DNA of 64,000 bases from the NCBI RefSeq assembly GCF_011090185.1, contig NZ_JAAFGS010000002.1, forward strand, positions 62,001 through 126,000. Reading direction: 5' to 3'. Within the stretch, counting starts at the first letter, position 1. Each line of letters starts with the position of its first letter. Source of the DNA: Saccharibacillus alkalitolerans. GTDB taxonomy: Bacteria > Bacillota > Bacilli > Paenibacillales > Paenibacillaceae. This document shows positions 7,454 through 15,664 of this stretch, piece after piece. Position numbers and translations under genes: made by a program. The notes below the pieces were generated by a model that worked only from the letters and a program-made list of their open reading frames with translations, ran no database searches and was not told the origin of the DNA.

Positions 7454-8955
7454 GCTCCTTCCCCCTCTATGCCTCTGTCCGCCGCTCCCGCAGCGGCCAA
7501 ATGCACGACCGGCACCCCGGTGTTTTCCAGCGCGCGCAGGAGAGGCTTCAAGTTCGCTTCGGTCGGCATTCGCTCCAGGAATACGAAAATTTCGTCGTAT
7601 TCCCCTGCGGGAACGTTATAAAAGAAATGGGCCACCCCGGGATCGTCGGGCGAAACATGCGGAAATCCGCTGCGCACCGCGTATCCTTCTTCATCCCGAA
7701 CATGAATGGGGCTGCGCGTGCTGGATTGGTATCGTACGCCTTCCCCCATTCCGGCCGCGATCCGCATCGGCACATACATGAACTCTCCGGTTCCCATGCA
7801 CAGCGTGCGCGTTCCCGTGCGCCGGGCAGCCAGGTAAGCGGAAGCCTCCAGCACCTGACGGTCCAACCGGGCATTGTCCGCTTCGTGCATACCGAATCGG
7901 CCGGTCCACTCCAGATACGGACAGTCGGACGTTCTGCCGGCCGAGTCGGCCGATACGGCTGCCAGGTGGGTGAAGAAAGGAGCCAGGTCGTGCCGGATCA
8001 GCTGCTGTCCGCCCGATTCGCGCCGATCCGGCGCAGGCTGCGGCAGCCGTTCCACCGGACCGCCTTCCACTTCGATTACGCCCTCGATCAGCGAAAGGGT
8101 CTCGATCGTAATGCCCAATTCGGCTTCGAGTTCGGCGAACCGCTCCCGGTCCGAGACGCCGCGCCAGTCCAGCAGGCTGGCGACGACATAATGCCGGCGC
8201 GGATGCTTGCCCTGCAGGTCGCGAATAATGTTCAACGCCGTCTTGCCGGTCGTTACTTCGTCGTCGACCAGCACGACCGTGTCTTCCCCTTCGAAAAACG
8301 AAGCTTCGCGCGCGTAGCAGCGGTGCGCGGTGGCATGCGAATGTTCTTCTTCGAAGCGAAGAACCGGTTCCTGCCCGACCAGCATCTCGCGCGTCGTATG
8401 CAGGAATCTCGTATCGCCGGCGAAGCAGTCGTACATCGCATGGCCGAGCGCGGTCGCCGTTTCCGCGAAAGCGATAAACAGCGTCGGCGTCTCTGTCTCC
8501 AGCTTGCGGTTTTTCAGCCGTCCGTACAGCTCTCGGGCCTCTTCCCCTCCGCCGCGAAGGGCCGAGCAGACTTCTTCCAGGCTGCAGGCCAAGGTGTCCT
8601 GCACGGGGGCGGACAGACTCTTATCGTTGCCCGCGCCCTCTTCGGCCCGGCGCCGCTGCCACAGCAGGGCAAGCGCCGCGCCGCCGAGCAGCGACTGATG
8701 GGGATCGACCGGAATATGCTTGCCTAGAATCCGACTGACGAACAGGAAGCTGCGCTTTTTATTGATCCGTGCCGCCATCCGGAATAAATCGTCCGGATGC
8801 AGGCCGAACGGATTGGCGGTCAAACGAACCCGTACCGTCAGCCCTTCGGGCATTTCATACACGTACTCGGCCGCTCCTTCGCCGCCGAAGGCTGCCGAGC
8901 CGCGCGCCGATCTGTCGTCAGCGAACGAGTAATGCGGTGAAATTCTGGTTTTCAT
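7450..8955 (-). CDS. Phosphoribosyltransferase (PRTase_2) with TRSP domain, 501 aa
   Basis: The PRPP loop is visible as VVLVDDEVTTGKTAL at about residues 225-240. The C-terminal part (about 330-480) contains the TRSP region with CMGTGEFMYVPMRIA and VRYQSSTRSPIHV. The two domains together are diagnostic of the second phosphoribosyltransferase of Ter loci. The start MKTRISPHYSF at 8955 lies inside the end of the citrate-lyase-like gene (38-bp overlap), and the stop overlaps the next start by 4 bp, so the genes form a tightly packed operon. Confidence 0.88.
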   Translation of the reverse strand: MKTRISPHYSFADDRSARGSAAFGGEGAAEYVYEMPEGLTVRVRLTANPFGLHPDDLFRMAARINKKRSFLFVSRILGKHIPVDPHQSLLGGAALALLWQRRRAEEGAGNDKSLSAPVQDTLACSLEEVCSALRGGGEEARELYGRLKNRKLETETPTLFIAFAETATALGHAMYDCFAGDTRFLHTTREMLVGQEPVLRFEEEHSHATAHRCYAREASFFEGEDTVVLVDDEVTTGKTALNIIRDLQGKHPRRHYVVASLLDWRGVSDRERFAELEAELGITIETLSLIEGVIEVEGGPVERLPQPAPDRRESGGQQLIRHDLAPFFTHLAAVSADSAGRTSDCPYLEWTGRFGMHEADNARLDRQVLEASAYLAARRTGTRTLCMGTGEFMYVPMRIAAGMGEGVRYQSSTRSPIHVRDEEGYAVRSGFPHVSPDDPGVAHFFYNVPAGEYDEIFVFLERMPTEANLKPLLRALENTGVPVVHLAAAGAADRGIEGEGA

Positions 8956-10102
8956 TCAGCACCCCGTATATTTTCGAACGAATCAAGATACGCCGCGCCC
9001 AATTCAGATGCGGCTTGATCTCGTTCATTTTATTTTCGTAACCGCTTTTGACGACTCCGATCTCGCCTCCGCTGCTGGCGAGAATATGCGAAGCGTCCAT
9101 ATATTCTTCGTGCGTAACCGTATACAGAGCCTGTACCGGACATATGTGCGTGGGATGGATGATCGTCTTGCCGACGATGCCGTTTTCCTTGTCCATCTCG
9201 ACTTCGCGAATCAAGCCGTCCACGTACTTGTTGATGTACTGCATCCGCAGCCGAAGTCCTTCCCTTCCCGCCGTTTCCTGGAAAGGAGTCTCGCGCAGCT
9301 GAGGCTTCAGCACCCGGTCGCTCTTGAAGTACTCCCATACCGGCCCGGAAATCACATAACCGCTGCCCGCGCGGCCGAACAGGTTCACGATATCCGCCAC
9401 GCAGTCGCGAATAACGCCGATGTCGTAGATCGTCATGTCGGGTTTTCGCCGGAGGCCGAACAGGCTGGAAAAGTCCGTCGCCCCGATCCTTACGTTCAAT
9501 ATGTATTCGCGGTACCGGTCCAGCAGCGATTTGATGCCGAGCAGCCTCTCCCGGCGCGTCTCCGCGTAGATGATCTCCGCGCTCTCCAAAATCGGCATGC
9601 CGTACAGCGTCGGACGATCCGGCGGCTTGGCTTCGTTATAAGCGCTCAGCAGCTCCAGATAGCGCTCTCCCGCGGACACGTCAAACTTGGGAAACACAAG
9701 CCCCGTCAGCAAAGCGACGGTTTCGCCCAACTGCTCCAGTATGCGCCTCGCCTGATCGGGCGTACGGATGCGCACAAAAATCAGCGGCAGCGATTCGGGA
9801 TCGATCGTGCCGTTCGAGGCCCATTCGCCCAGACTTCGAATCTGCGACACCAGCGACGCTTCCGCCTCTTCGAGCTTCAGGTCGCCAACGGCATCTTCCA
9901 GGTCGATGACGACGGTGGTCAGCCCCATATGCTTGCCGGTGCTCAGGTCCCGTGCAATGGTCGGGCGGGTCGCGGGCATATACAGCGCCGCGCCGAGCGC
10001 ATGGGACAGCCGTTCTTTATCCGACCGGTTGCAAAACGGTGCGGGAGCGAGGTAGAACAGCTTTTCCGTCTCTTCCACCGATAAATAATCGAAATAACGC
10101 AT
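8918..10102 (-). CDS. HpcH/HpaI aldolase/citrate lyase-like C-C lyase of the Ter module, 394 aa
   Basis: The protein has the beta-barrel signatures of the citrate lyase beta family: TTVVIDLEDAVGDLKLEEA near residues 65-82 (metal and CoA site), then LPLIFVRIRTPDQA, then ARIGATDFSSLFGLRR-like active-site sequence and GKTIIHPTHICPVQ near the C-terminus. It would cleave or form a carbon-carbon bond in the Ter-linked metabolite pathway. ATG 10102 is chosen because GGGAGG lies eight bases upstream. A longer frame extends upstream without such a site. Confidence 0.9.
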   Translation of the reverse strand: MRYFDYLSVEETEKLFYLAPAPFCNRSDKERLSHALGAALYMPATRPTIARDLSTGKHMGLTTVVIDLEDAVGDLKLEEAEASLVSQIRSLGEWASNGTIDPESLPLIFVRIRTPDQARRILEQLGETVALLTGLVFPKFDVSAGERYLELLSAYNEAKPPDRPTLYGMPILESAEIIYAETRRERLLGIKSLLDRYREYILNVRIGATDFSSLFGLRRKPDMTIYDIGVIRDCVADIVNLFGRAGSGYVISGPVWEYFKSDRVLKPQLRETPFQETAGREGLRLRMQYINKYVDGLIREVEMDKENGIVGKTIIHPTHICPVQALYTVTHEEYMDASHILASSGGEIGVVKSGYENKMNEIKPHLNWARRILIRSKIYGVLNENQNFTALLVR

Positions 10103-10407
10103 GATCCTGCCTCCCACGATATAAGTGCGTCTTGCGGCGTCCGCAGCACGGACGCAGAAGGGACAACGATGCGTCCCGAAGACGCGTCCCGCCGCTAATT
10201 CGAAAAAACTCCGCCGACGGAGCATCTTCAAAAGATCGAAATTTTGAAGACGTACCGTGGACGGAGAAAAACCTTCTGCCCGACGCGACACGGCGCGAGC
10301 GAAACGCTGCCGGTACTTCCCGGTCAGCCGGCCTTTCTCCGCATGCGGAGGAGTAAAAAAGCGAAACTATTGCCCGACCGCGCCGTTTGGGCGTAAGCCG
10401 AACGGCG
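10103..10407. other. Intergenic region between citrate-lyase-like gene and terC, with a 9-bp inverted repeat
   Basis: No gene is supported here. The notable element is a perfect inverted repeat TCTTCAAAA-N8-TTTTGAAGA at 10225-10250, inside the Ter transcript direction. It has no T-run and is not a terminator. It may be an operator, an RNA-processing site or part of an internal promoter region for the biosynthetic module. Confidence 0.5.
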
Positions 10408-11190
10408 TTACGTCCGGCGACGGCGGACCAGGCTGAGCAGAATGGTGCCGACAAAAACGGCGATCAGCAGCGGGAAAAAAATTTCCTGCGGCAGCTCGTA
10501 ATCGAATACGGCCGCCACGATCATTTTCAGACCGATAATGGTAATCAGAATAAACGCGGCGCGTTCCAGCTCCGGGAACTTCTCGAGCAGCCCGAGAAAC
10601 AGCTGGGCCACGCCGCGCATCATCAGCACCCCGATCATGCCCCCGAGCAGCAGCACCCAAACTTCCTGGCTGAGGCCGAAAGCCGCCAGCACGCTGTCGA
10701 TGCTGAACGCGATGTCCATCATCTCGACGGCGAGCACGGTGCGCCAAAATCCGTAGTTTTTCTCTTCGACTTCGTCGTCGCCGGAATCCGGCTTGCGGCC
10801 GATATGCGGAATCAGCGGAATCCCGCCGACCCGTCCCCAGCGAAGTTCGAGTCCGAACAGATTGCTCATGGCGATCCAGAGCAAATACACCCCGCCGATC
10901 ACTTTGACCCACGTGATCTTGACGAGGAACGTTCCGACGCCTATGGCGACGAAACGGAACAGATAGGCGCCGATAATGCCGTAGAACAGCGCCTTTTTGC
11001 GCTGATTCGGCGGCAGGTGCCGAACCATCACGGCCAGCACAAGCGCATTGTCGGCGGAGAGCAGCCCCTCCAGAATGACCAGGGTACCGATGACGCCCCA
11101 GGTCGCCGGTTCGCTCAAAATGGCGCCGACATGCTCCCATTGAAAATAGTTGGCGAAATTGCCGAAGAAACTCTGAAAAAAATCCGCCAT
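10408..11190 (-). CDS. terC: TerC family integral membrane protein, 260 aa
   Basis: Multiple hydrophobic helices carry the family signatures: VILEGLLSADNALVLAVMV near residues 35-53 and VEMMDIAFSIDSVLAAFGL near 140-158, with acidic residues inside helices that probably bind a metal. TerC proteins belong to the LysE superfamily. Some bacterial members act in manganese export or metalation of secreted enzymes. ATG 11190 is preferred over an upstream TTG because GGAGAGAG is correctly placed. Confidence 0.93.
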   Translation of the reverse strand: MADFFQSFFGNFANYFQWEHVGAILSEPATWGVIGTLVILEGLLSADNALVLAVMVRHLPPNQRKKALFYGIIGAYLFRFVAIGVGTFLVKITWVKVIGGVYLLWIAMSNLFGLELRWGRVGGIPLIPHIGRKPDSGDDEVEEKNYGFWRTVLAVEMMDIAFSIDSVLAAFGLSQEVWVLLLGGMIGVLMMRGVAQLFLGLLEKFPELERAAFILITIIGLKMIVAAVFDYELPQEIFFPLLIAVFVGTILLSLVRRRRT

Positions 11191-11355
11191 GACGTCTCTC
11201 TCCTTCAAGGCGGTTCAGAGGCGGCCTGCTGCGGAGACTGCGGGCATTGCCATGCGGGCAGAGACCTGTACAGGACGGAACGAACCGTCATGCTTTTCTG
11301 TCGGATGCAAAAGCTTATGCCGTCTCTATGTCTGCGGCGCACGGCCGTAGTCAAA

Positions 11356-12843
11356 TCACTTGCTTCCGGTCGTCCAGCGAAGTCCCCATCCGTAAGCTTG
11401 GTCAAGTTCGCGGTGTCCGGAGAAATATTCCACAAGACGTTCGATGCTGAACGTCTGATCGCCGACGTTGGTAATCATGGCGATGGCGCACATGCCTTTG
11501 CGGCTGGCGTGTTCGTCCATGCGGACGACGATATCGGGACCGCCGCCCTTAATCGTCACGACGCCGTCCGCCTGCGCCCAGTTCGCCGCGCCGTCATAGA
11601 TGAAGGCGTACACCACGATGCGCTTGATGTCGCGCAGGTGAGCGCCGTTGATACGCATGTTTTCGCCGCCGGCTTTGGTTCCGGTGCGGTCGTCGCCGTC
11701 GAGCATAACGTACGGCTCGTCGTGCAGCGAACCGAAAGCACGGCCGAGCGCCTGCACGGTGCCTTTATATCCGTCCTTGAGCTCGAACAGGCAGCCCAGA
11801 TCCAGATCGACTCCGGACGTCTTGCCGAAGAATCCGGTGCCCTGACGCTGGTTCCAGTTCAGATTGATCAAAATCTCGCCGATGGAATCCGTGCCCGCCT
11901 TCTTCTCCAGGCTGATCTTGTCGCCTCGCTTCTTCAGCTCGATCTTCTGCAGGCTCGGAGCCGAAGGCTGCGGGCTTGCGGAAGGCGACGAAGCGGAAGG
12001 CGCTCCCGCCTGCGGCGCGGGAGCGGGGCGTGCGCCCGGAGGAGGCGGCAGCACGCGGGGCGAAGCCCCGTCCTGCGCGCCCTGCGGCGCGGGAGGCGTT
12101 CCGCCTCCCTGCTGCGAAGGGCGGCCCAGGTTGAGCGGCGACGGATTCGCGCCGCTCGGGGGCTGCGCCGGCGGAGCGGGCGAAGGCGTAGGAGCCGGGT
12201 TTGCCGGGCGCGGCGCGGGCGGGGCCGGCGTCGGCGTCGGCGCGGGAGCGGACGGCGGAACCGGATCGGGTTCCGTCTGCACTTCGATGCCGAAGCTGCG
12301 GCACAGCGCTTCGAGTCCGCCCGTATAGCCGCTGCCGACGGCGCTGAACTTCCATTCGCCGTTATAGCGGTACAGCTCGCCCACGACGATCGCCGTTTCG
12401 ACGCCCGAGGTCTTGTCCAGCGTAAAGCGGACAAGCTCCGAGCCGCCGCGTTCGTCGATAATTCGCAGATACACGCCGTTCACGCCGGCGAAATTCTGCC
12501 GCCGCTTCTCACCCTCGTACAGCGTCAACGTAAAGGCGATCCGCTCGTAGGCTGCCGGCACGCCGCGCAGCGAAAGGGACACTTGTTCGTTGTCCGTGAC
12601 GCCCGCATAAGCGCTGCGGCTGCCGGTCTGCAGCTGCATGGCGCCCCCGGCTCCCGCCGGATTGCCGTAGAAAATCAGATCTTCGTCGGCCGCCGCTTTG
12701 GAATCGGCGCCGAGCAGGAAAGCCGAAAAATCGAGATCGACCCCCGGCGAAGCCTGCCAGCCCATTCCGACGACGATCCGGTCAAGACCGGGATTGGTTT
12801 TGGTCAGGTCGGCCTTCTGCCCCCTGATAATCGTGCTCGTCAC
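11356..12843 (-). CDS. Fusion of TerD domain and TerA-like domain through a Pro/Ala linker, 495 aa
   Basis: Residues 1-190 form a TerD domain ([20 protein letters not shown] start, [20 protein letters not shown] end). Residues about 194-300 are a disordered Pro/Ala/Ser linker. Residues about 305-495 form a TerA-like domain with VDLDLGCLFELKDG and LDGDDRTGTKAGGENM. The calcium loop of the N-terminal domain is degenerate (TGSRSAYAGVTDNEQ where paralogues have [14 protein letters not shown]), while the C-terminal loop keeps its acids. The start is GTG at 12843 behind AAAGGCGGA. It probably scaffolds other TerD proteins at the membrane. Confidence 0.9.
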   Translation of the reverse strand: MTSTIIRGQKADLTKTNPGLDRIVVGMGWQASPGVDLDFSAFLLGADSKAAADEDLIFYGNPAGAGGAMQLQTGSRSAYAGVTDNEQVSLSLRGVPAAYERIAFTLTLYEGEKRRQNFAGVNGVYLRIIDERGGSELVRFTLDKTSGVETAIVVGELYRYNGEWKFSAVGSGYTGGLEALCRSFGIEVQTEPDPVPPSAPAPTPTPAPPAPRPANPAPTPSPAPPAQPPSGANPSPLNLGRPSQQGGGTPPAPQGAQDGASPRVLPPPPGARPAPAPQAGAPSASSPSASPQPSAPSLQKIELKKRGDKISLEKKAGTDSIGEILINLNWNQRQGTGFFGKTSGVDLDLGCLFELKDGYKGTVQALGRAFGSLHDEPYVMLDGDDRTGTKAGGENMRINGAHLRDIKRIVVYAFIYDGAANWAQADGVVTIKGGGPDIVVRMDEHASRKGMCAIAMITNVGDQTFSIERLVEYFSGHRELDQAYGWGLRWTTGSK

Positions 12844-12890
12844 AGCAAATTCCGCCTTTCGTTAAGGGGTACGGTCGGTTGCGTATCGTA

Positions 12891-13472
12891 TTACTGGGCG
12901 TCGAGGCCGTAGTTTTTGCACAGCGCGGCAAGCCCGCCCGCAAAGCCCGACCCGATCGCCTGGAATTTCCAGTCCTCGCCGTGACGGTACAGCTCGCAGA
13001 TGACGACGGCCGTTTCGACGGAGAATTCCTCGCCCAGATCGTAGCGGAGCACTTCGCGGTTATCCTGTTCGTCGACGACGCGCACGAATGCGTTCGATAC
13101 CTGACCGAAATTTTGCGCGCGCGCTTCGGCATCGTGAATCGTTACGGTGATACCCAGCCGGGTAATGTTAGCCGGCACCAGCGAGAAGTCGACCAGAATC
13201 TGCTCGTCGTCTCCTTCGCCTTCGCCCGTGCGGTTATCGCCCGTGTGCACGATCGCGCCGTTCGGAGTCTTCGGATTATTGTAGAAAACGAAGTCTTCGA
13301 TGCCTTTGGCGCGTCCGTCTTCGTGCAGCAGGAAGACCGACGCGTCGAGGTCATAATCCGCGCCGCTGCTGTATTTGTTCGTATCCCAGCCAAGGCCGAT
13401 CATGATTTTTTTGAGGCCGGGATTCGTTTTGGTGAGGTCGATACGTTGTCCTTTGGAAAGGCTGATCGTCAT
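12891..13472 (-). CDS. terD: TerD family calcium-binding stress protein, 193 aa
   Basis: This is a full-length single TerD domain: [20 protein letters not shown] at the N-terminus, [10 protein letters not shown], and the calcium-binding loop [16 protein letters not shown] near residue 77, ending with the conserved [18 protein letters not shown]. TerD proteins bind two calcium ions and are thought to form cytoplasmic assemblies with TerB and TerC. ATG 13472 has GGAGG upstream. It is separated from the next terD by a strong hairpin. Confidence 0.93.
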   Translation of the reverse strand: MTISLSKGQRIDLTKTNPGLKKIMIGLGWDTNKYSSGADYDLDASVFLLHEDGRAKGIEDFVFYNNPKTPNGAIVHTGDNRTGEGEGDDEQILVDFSLVPANITRLGITVTIHDAEARAQNFGQVSNAFVRVVDEQDNREVLRYDLGEEFSVETAVVICELYRHGEDWKFQAIGSGFAGGLAALCKNYGLDAQ

Positions 13473-13536
13473 GGGTGATTCCTCCGTTTCGTTTATTCAA
13501 ATCTGTTTGAGCATAAATGAATAGGCTTAAGGACGG

Positions 13537-13569
13537 CCGAAGGCCGTCTATGTAAAAGACGGCCTTCGG
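13537..13569 (-). other. Strong intercistronic hairpin between two terD genes
   Basis: CCGAAGGCCGTC and GACGGCCTTCGG are perfect 12-base complements separated by 9 bases. There is no adequate T-run on the minus strand, so full termination is unlikely. An RNA stability element or partial attenuator that sets the ratio of terD products is more likely. Confidence 0.6.
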
Positions 13570-13602
13570 GTATAAAATTCGGATAACGAGCGGCCTATCG
13601 AA

Positions 13603-14184
13603 TTAGGATACAGCCAGTCCGAAGTCGCGTACGAGGCCTTCCAGGCCGTTTTGGTAACCGCTGCCTACCGCGCTGAATTTCCACTCGCCAGCGTGACGGT
13701 AAAGCTCGGCTACGACGATCGCCGTTTCCACCGAGAAATCTTCGCCCAGATCGTAGCGGATCAGTTCTTCGTTCGTCTCTTCGTTCACGATGCGAACAAA
13801 AGCGTTGGAGACTTGTCCGAAGTTCTGCGAACGCGCCGCCGCGTCGTGGATCGTGATGCAGAAGGAGATTTTTTCAACTTCTGCCGGCACGGAAGCCAGT
13901 TCGACCGTCAGCTGCTCGTCGTCGCCTTCGCCTTCGCCCGTGCGGTTGTCGCCGGTATGTACCACGGAGCCGTTGGCGTTTTTCGGATTGTTGTAAAAGA
14001 CGAAATCCGTGTCAGCCGTTACTTTGCCCGTGCTGCCCAGCAGGAACGCCGAGGAGTCCAGGTCGAAGTCTTTGCCGCCGTCGTATTTGTTGGTATCCCA
14101 GCCAAGACCTACCAGTACTTTTTTGAGGCCCGGATTCGTTTTTGTCAGATCGACTTTTTGACCTTTTTGCAAGCTGATTGCCAT
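13603..14184 (-). CDS. terD: TerD family calcium-binding stress protein, 193 aa
   Basis: The layout is the same as the neighbouring 193-aa paralogue: [52 protein letters not shown] and [20 protein letters not shown]. All acidic residues of the calcium loop are present. AGAAAGGA precedes ATG 14184. The two 193-aa copies are clearly recent paralogues by sequence, though they differ throughout and are not a recent identical duplication. Confidence 0.93.
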   Translation of the reverse strand: MAISLQKGQKVDLTKTNPGLKKVLVGLGWDTNKYDGGKDFDLDSSAFLLGSTGKVTADTDFVFYNNPKNANGSVVHTGDNRTGEGEGDDEQLTVELASVPAEVEKISFCITIHDAAARSQNFGQVSNAFVRIVNEETNEELIRYDLGEDFSVETAIVVAELYRHAGEWKFSAVGSGYQNGLEGLVRDFGLAVS

Positions 14185-14235
14185 GATTAAATTCCTTCTT
14201 TCTGTTTGGTTTTGGTTGGAATTCGAATATATGGA

Positions 14236-14835
14236 TTAGCTGTAGCGGCGTGCAAGCAGATCGATATGCGGAGCCTGCGCGCCTTCGCCGATGGCGCTGA
14301 ACTTCCATTCGCCGCCATGACGGTAAATCTCGCCGACCAGCAGCGCGGTCATGCCGGAGTAGTCGTCGGTCAAGTTGAAGCGGATCAGTTCTCGGCCGCT
14401 GCCCGACTCGAACACGCGGATAAACGCGGAACGGATCATGCCGAAGTGCTGCTTGCGCGCTTCGCAGTCGTAGATGTTGACGGCCGCCAAGATGCGGTGA
14501 ACGTCGGCCGGCACCGAAGACAGATCGATATGGATCTGCTCGTCGTCGCCGTCGCCGGCGCCCGTCAGGTTGTCGCCTCCGTGCACCACGGAGCCGTTGG
14601 GACTCTGCAGGTTATGGAAGCAGACGACGTTCTTGCCGTTCGTCAGCTTGCCCTGCTCGCTGAGCAGCAGTACCGATGCGTCGCAGTCGATATTGGCCGC
14701 TTTCTTCTTCATGCCGAACAAGCCGCGGCTTTCCGACTCGGCCGGGTCCCAGCCCAGTCCGACCGTGATCTTCGACAGGCCGGCATTCCCTTTCGTCAGA
14801 TCGACTTTCTGACCTTTTACCAGAGAAATTGTCAT
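14236..14835 (-). CDS. terD: TerD family protein with a lysine-rich insertion, 199 aa, first of the terD set
   Basis: This TerD domain has an extra loop (SRGLFGMKKKAANIDCD) after GLGWDPAES, which its 193-aa paralogues lack. The calcium loop is slightly altered but retains its acids (GGDNLTGAGDGDDEQ). The C-terminus VGEIYRHGGEWKFSAIGEG is standard, with a different short tail. GGGAGGG precedes ATG 14835. It is the promoter-proximal gene of the long cluster, about 130-160 bp downstream of a sigma-W type promoter. Confidence 0.9.
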   Translation of the reverse strand: MTISLVKGQKVDLTKGNAGLSKITVGLGWDPAESESRGLFGMKKKAANIDCDASVLLLSEQGKLTNGKNVVCFHNLQSPNGSVVHGGDNLTGAGDGDDEQIHIDLSSVPADVHRILAAVNIYDCEARKQHFGMIRSAFIRVFESGSGRELIRFNLTDDYSGMTALLVGEIYRHGGEWKFSAIGEGAQAPHIDLLARRYS

Positions 14836-14887
14836 TGCTGTCTATTGCCCTCCCAATTGGAATGGTATGGTTCGAACTGATAATCAA

Positions 14888-14917
14888 ATTATACCTGTTC
14901 GTCCGGGTACAAAACAA
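14888..14917 (-). promoter_or_regulatory. Candidate housekeeping (sigma-A) promoter for the terD cluster
   Basis: Reading the minus strand, TTGTTT at 14917-14912 is followed after 18 bases by TATAAT at 14893-14888. It lies downstream of the ECF-type promoter and would give a leader of about 45 nt before ATG 14835. Confidence 0.5.
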
Positions 14918-14975
14918 CTTCGCCCGTAACGTTCGGGCCGCGCCGATCGTCCGGGCTCGGCCGCATGGTTAGGTA

Positions 14976-15001
14976 TACGGCGCAAACGCAATCCGGTTTC
15001 A
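14976..15001 (-). promoter_or_regulatory. Consensus sigma-W type ECF promoter of the terD cluster
   Basis: On the minus strand TGAAAC (15001-14996) is followed by exactly 16 bases and CGTA (14979-14976). This is an exact match to the Bacillus sigma-W promoter consensus. It points at the terD genes. In Bacillus subtilis the related yceCDEFGH stress operon is under ECF and general-stress sigma control. Confidence 0.75.
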
Positions 15002-15029
15002 ACGAGCGCGAATTTTAACGCGGCTTGCG

Positions 15030-15071
15030 AAAAAACCTCCGGCCGCGACCGTAAAACGGACATGCCGGAGG
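15030..15071 (-). terminator. Terminator downstream of terB
   Basis: CCTCCGGC and GCCGGAGG arms pair, with an additional inner stem, followed on the minus strand by six T residues. It separates the vWA-terB unit from the terD promoter region. Confidence 0.8.
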
Positions 15072-15124
15072 TTCTTCCTCCCTTATCGATTCGGATCGGT
15101 TCCGCCCGCAATCCCGTTTGCCGC

Positions 15125-15571
15125 TTACAGGCCGAATTCGCCCGGATTCAGATTCAGCACATTGCAGATGTCGCGTACGGCCGCTTTTTCCTGCTCGTCG
15201 AAATCGCCGTCGGCGGCGCCGATCGCGCAGCAGACGCCCACAATGACCCGCCCGACTTCAGGCTTGGACTTGAACTTCGCGATGGTGCGCAGCGCTTCCT
15301 GCTTGCCGACCATGACGTCGAACTCCATGTTGCCGGCGAAGTGGTTAAAACGGTCGATGACCTCGCTCATGTTAAAAACTTTGAGCTGTTCGTTGCGGCC
15401 GATATACCCCGCCATCTTCTGTTTTTCCGCAGCGTCGATCGTGCCGTCGGCTACCGATACGATCGCGCAGCCCGCCACAATGGCATCCATCAAATCCTTA
15501 TTTTTAAAACGGCTTACCTGATCCTGCAAACCCGTCTTTGTCTTGTTCAGCCAGCTTTGAAACGAACTCAT
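15125..15571 (-). CDS. terB: TerB family protein, 148 aa
   Basis: The all-helical TerB fold is evident, with two metal-binding-type acidic motifs: SVADGTIDAAEKQKM near residues 38-52 and GAADGDFDEQEKAAV near 120-134. They resemble tandem EF-like turns in this family. TerB is cytoplasmic and is thought to link TerC and TerD assemblies. ATG 15571 has CGGAGG upstream. It lies 93 bp after the vWA gene and just before a terminator. Confidence 0.92.
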   Translation of the reverse strand: MSSFQSWLNKTKTGLQDQVSRFKNKDLMDAIVAGCAIVSVADGTIDAAEKQKMAGYIGRNEQLKVFNMSEVIDRFNHFAGNMEFDVMVGKQEALRTIAKFKSKPEVGRVIVGVCCAIGAADGDFDEQEKAAVRDICNVLNLNPGEFGL

Positions 15572-15664
15572 CTTATACGCCTCCGTTTGATTAGGAAATG
15601 GGTAAACCTTCGCAATTGGTCTGAGATGCCGTTTTGCTTCTTCCTGATGTAACCTCAGTATAAC

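Noticed and set aside
10387-12912. 841-codon plus-strand open frame antisense to terC and the TerD-TerA fusion
   Set aside because: It has low-complexity Arg/Asp/His-rich translation opposite well-conserved Ter genes. This is a shadow of high-GC third positions.
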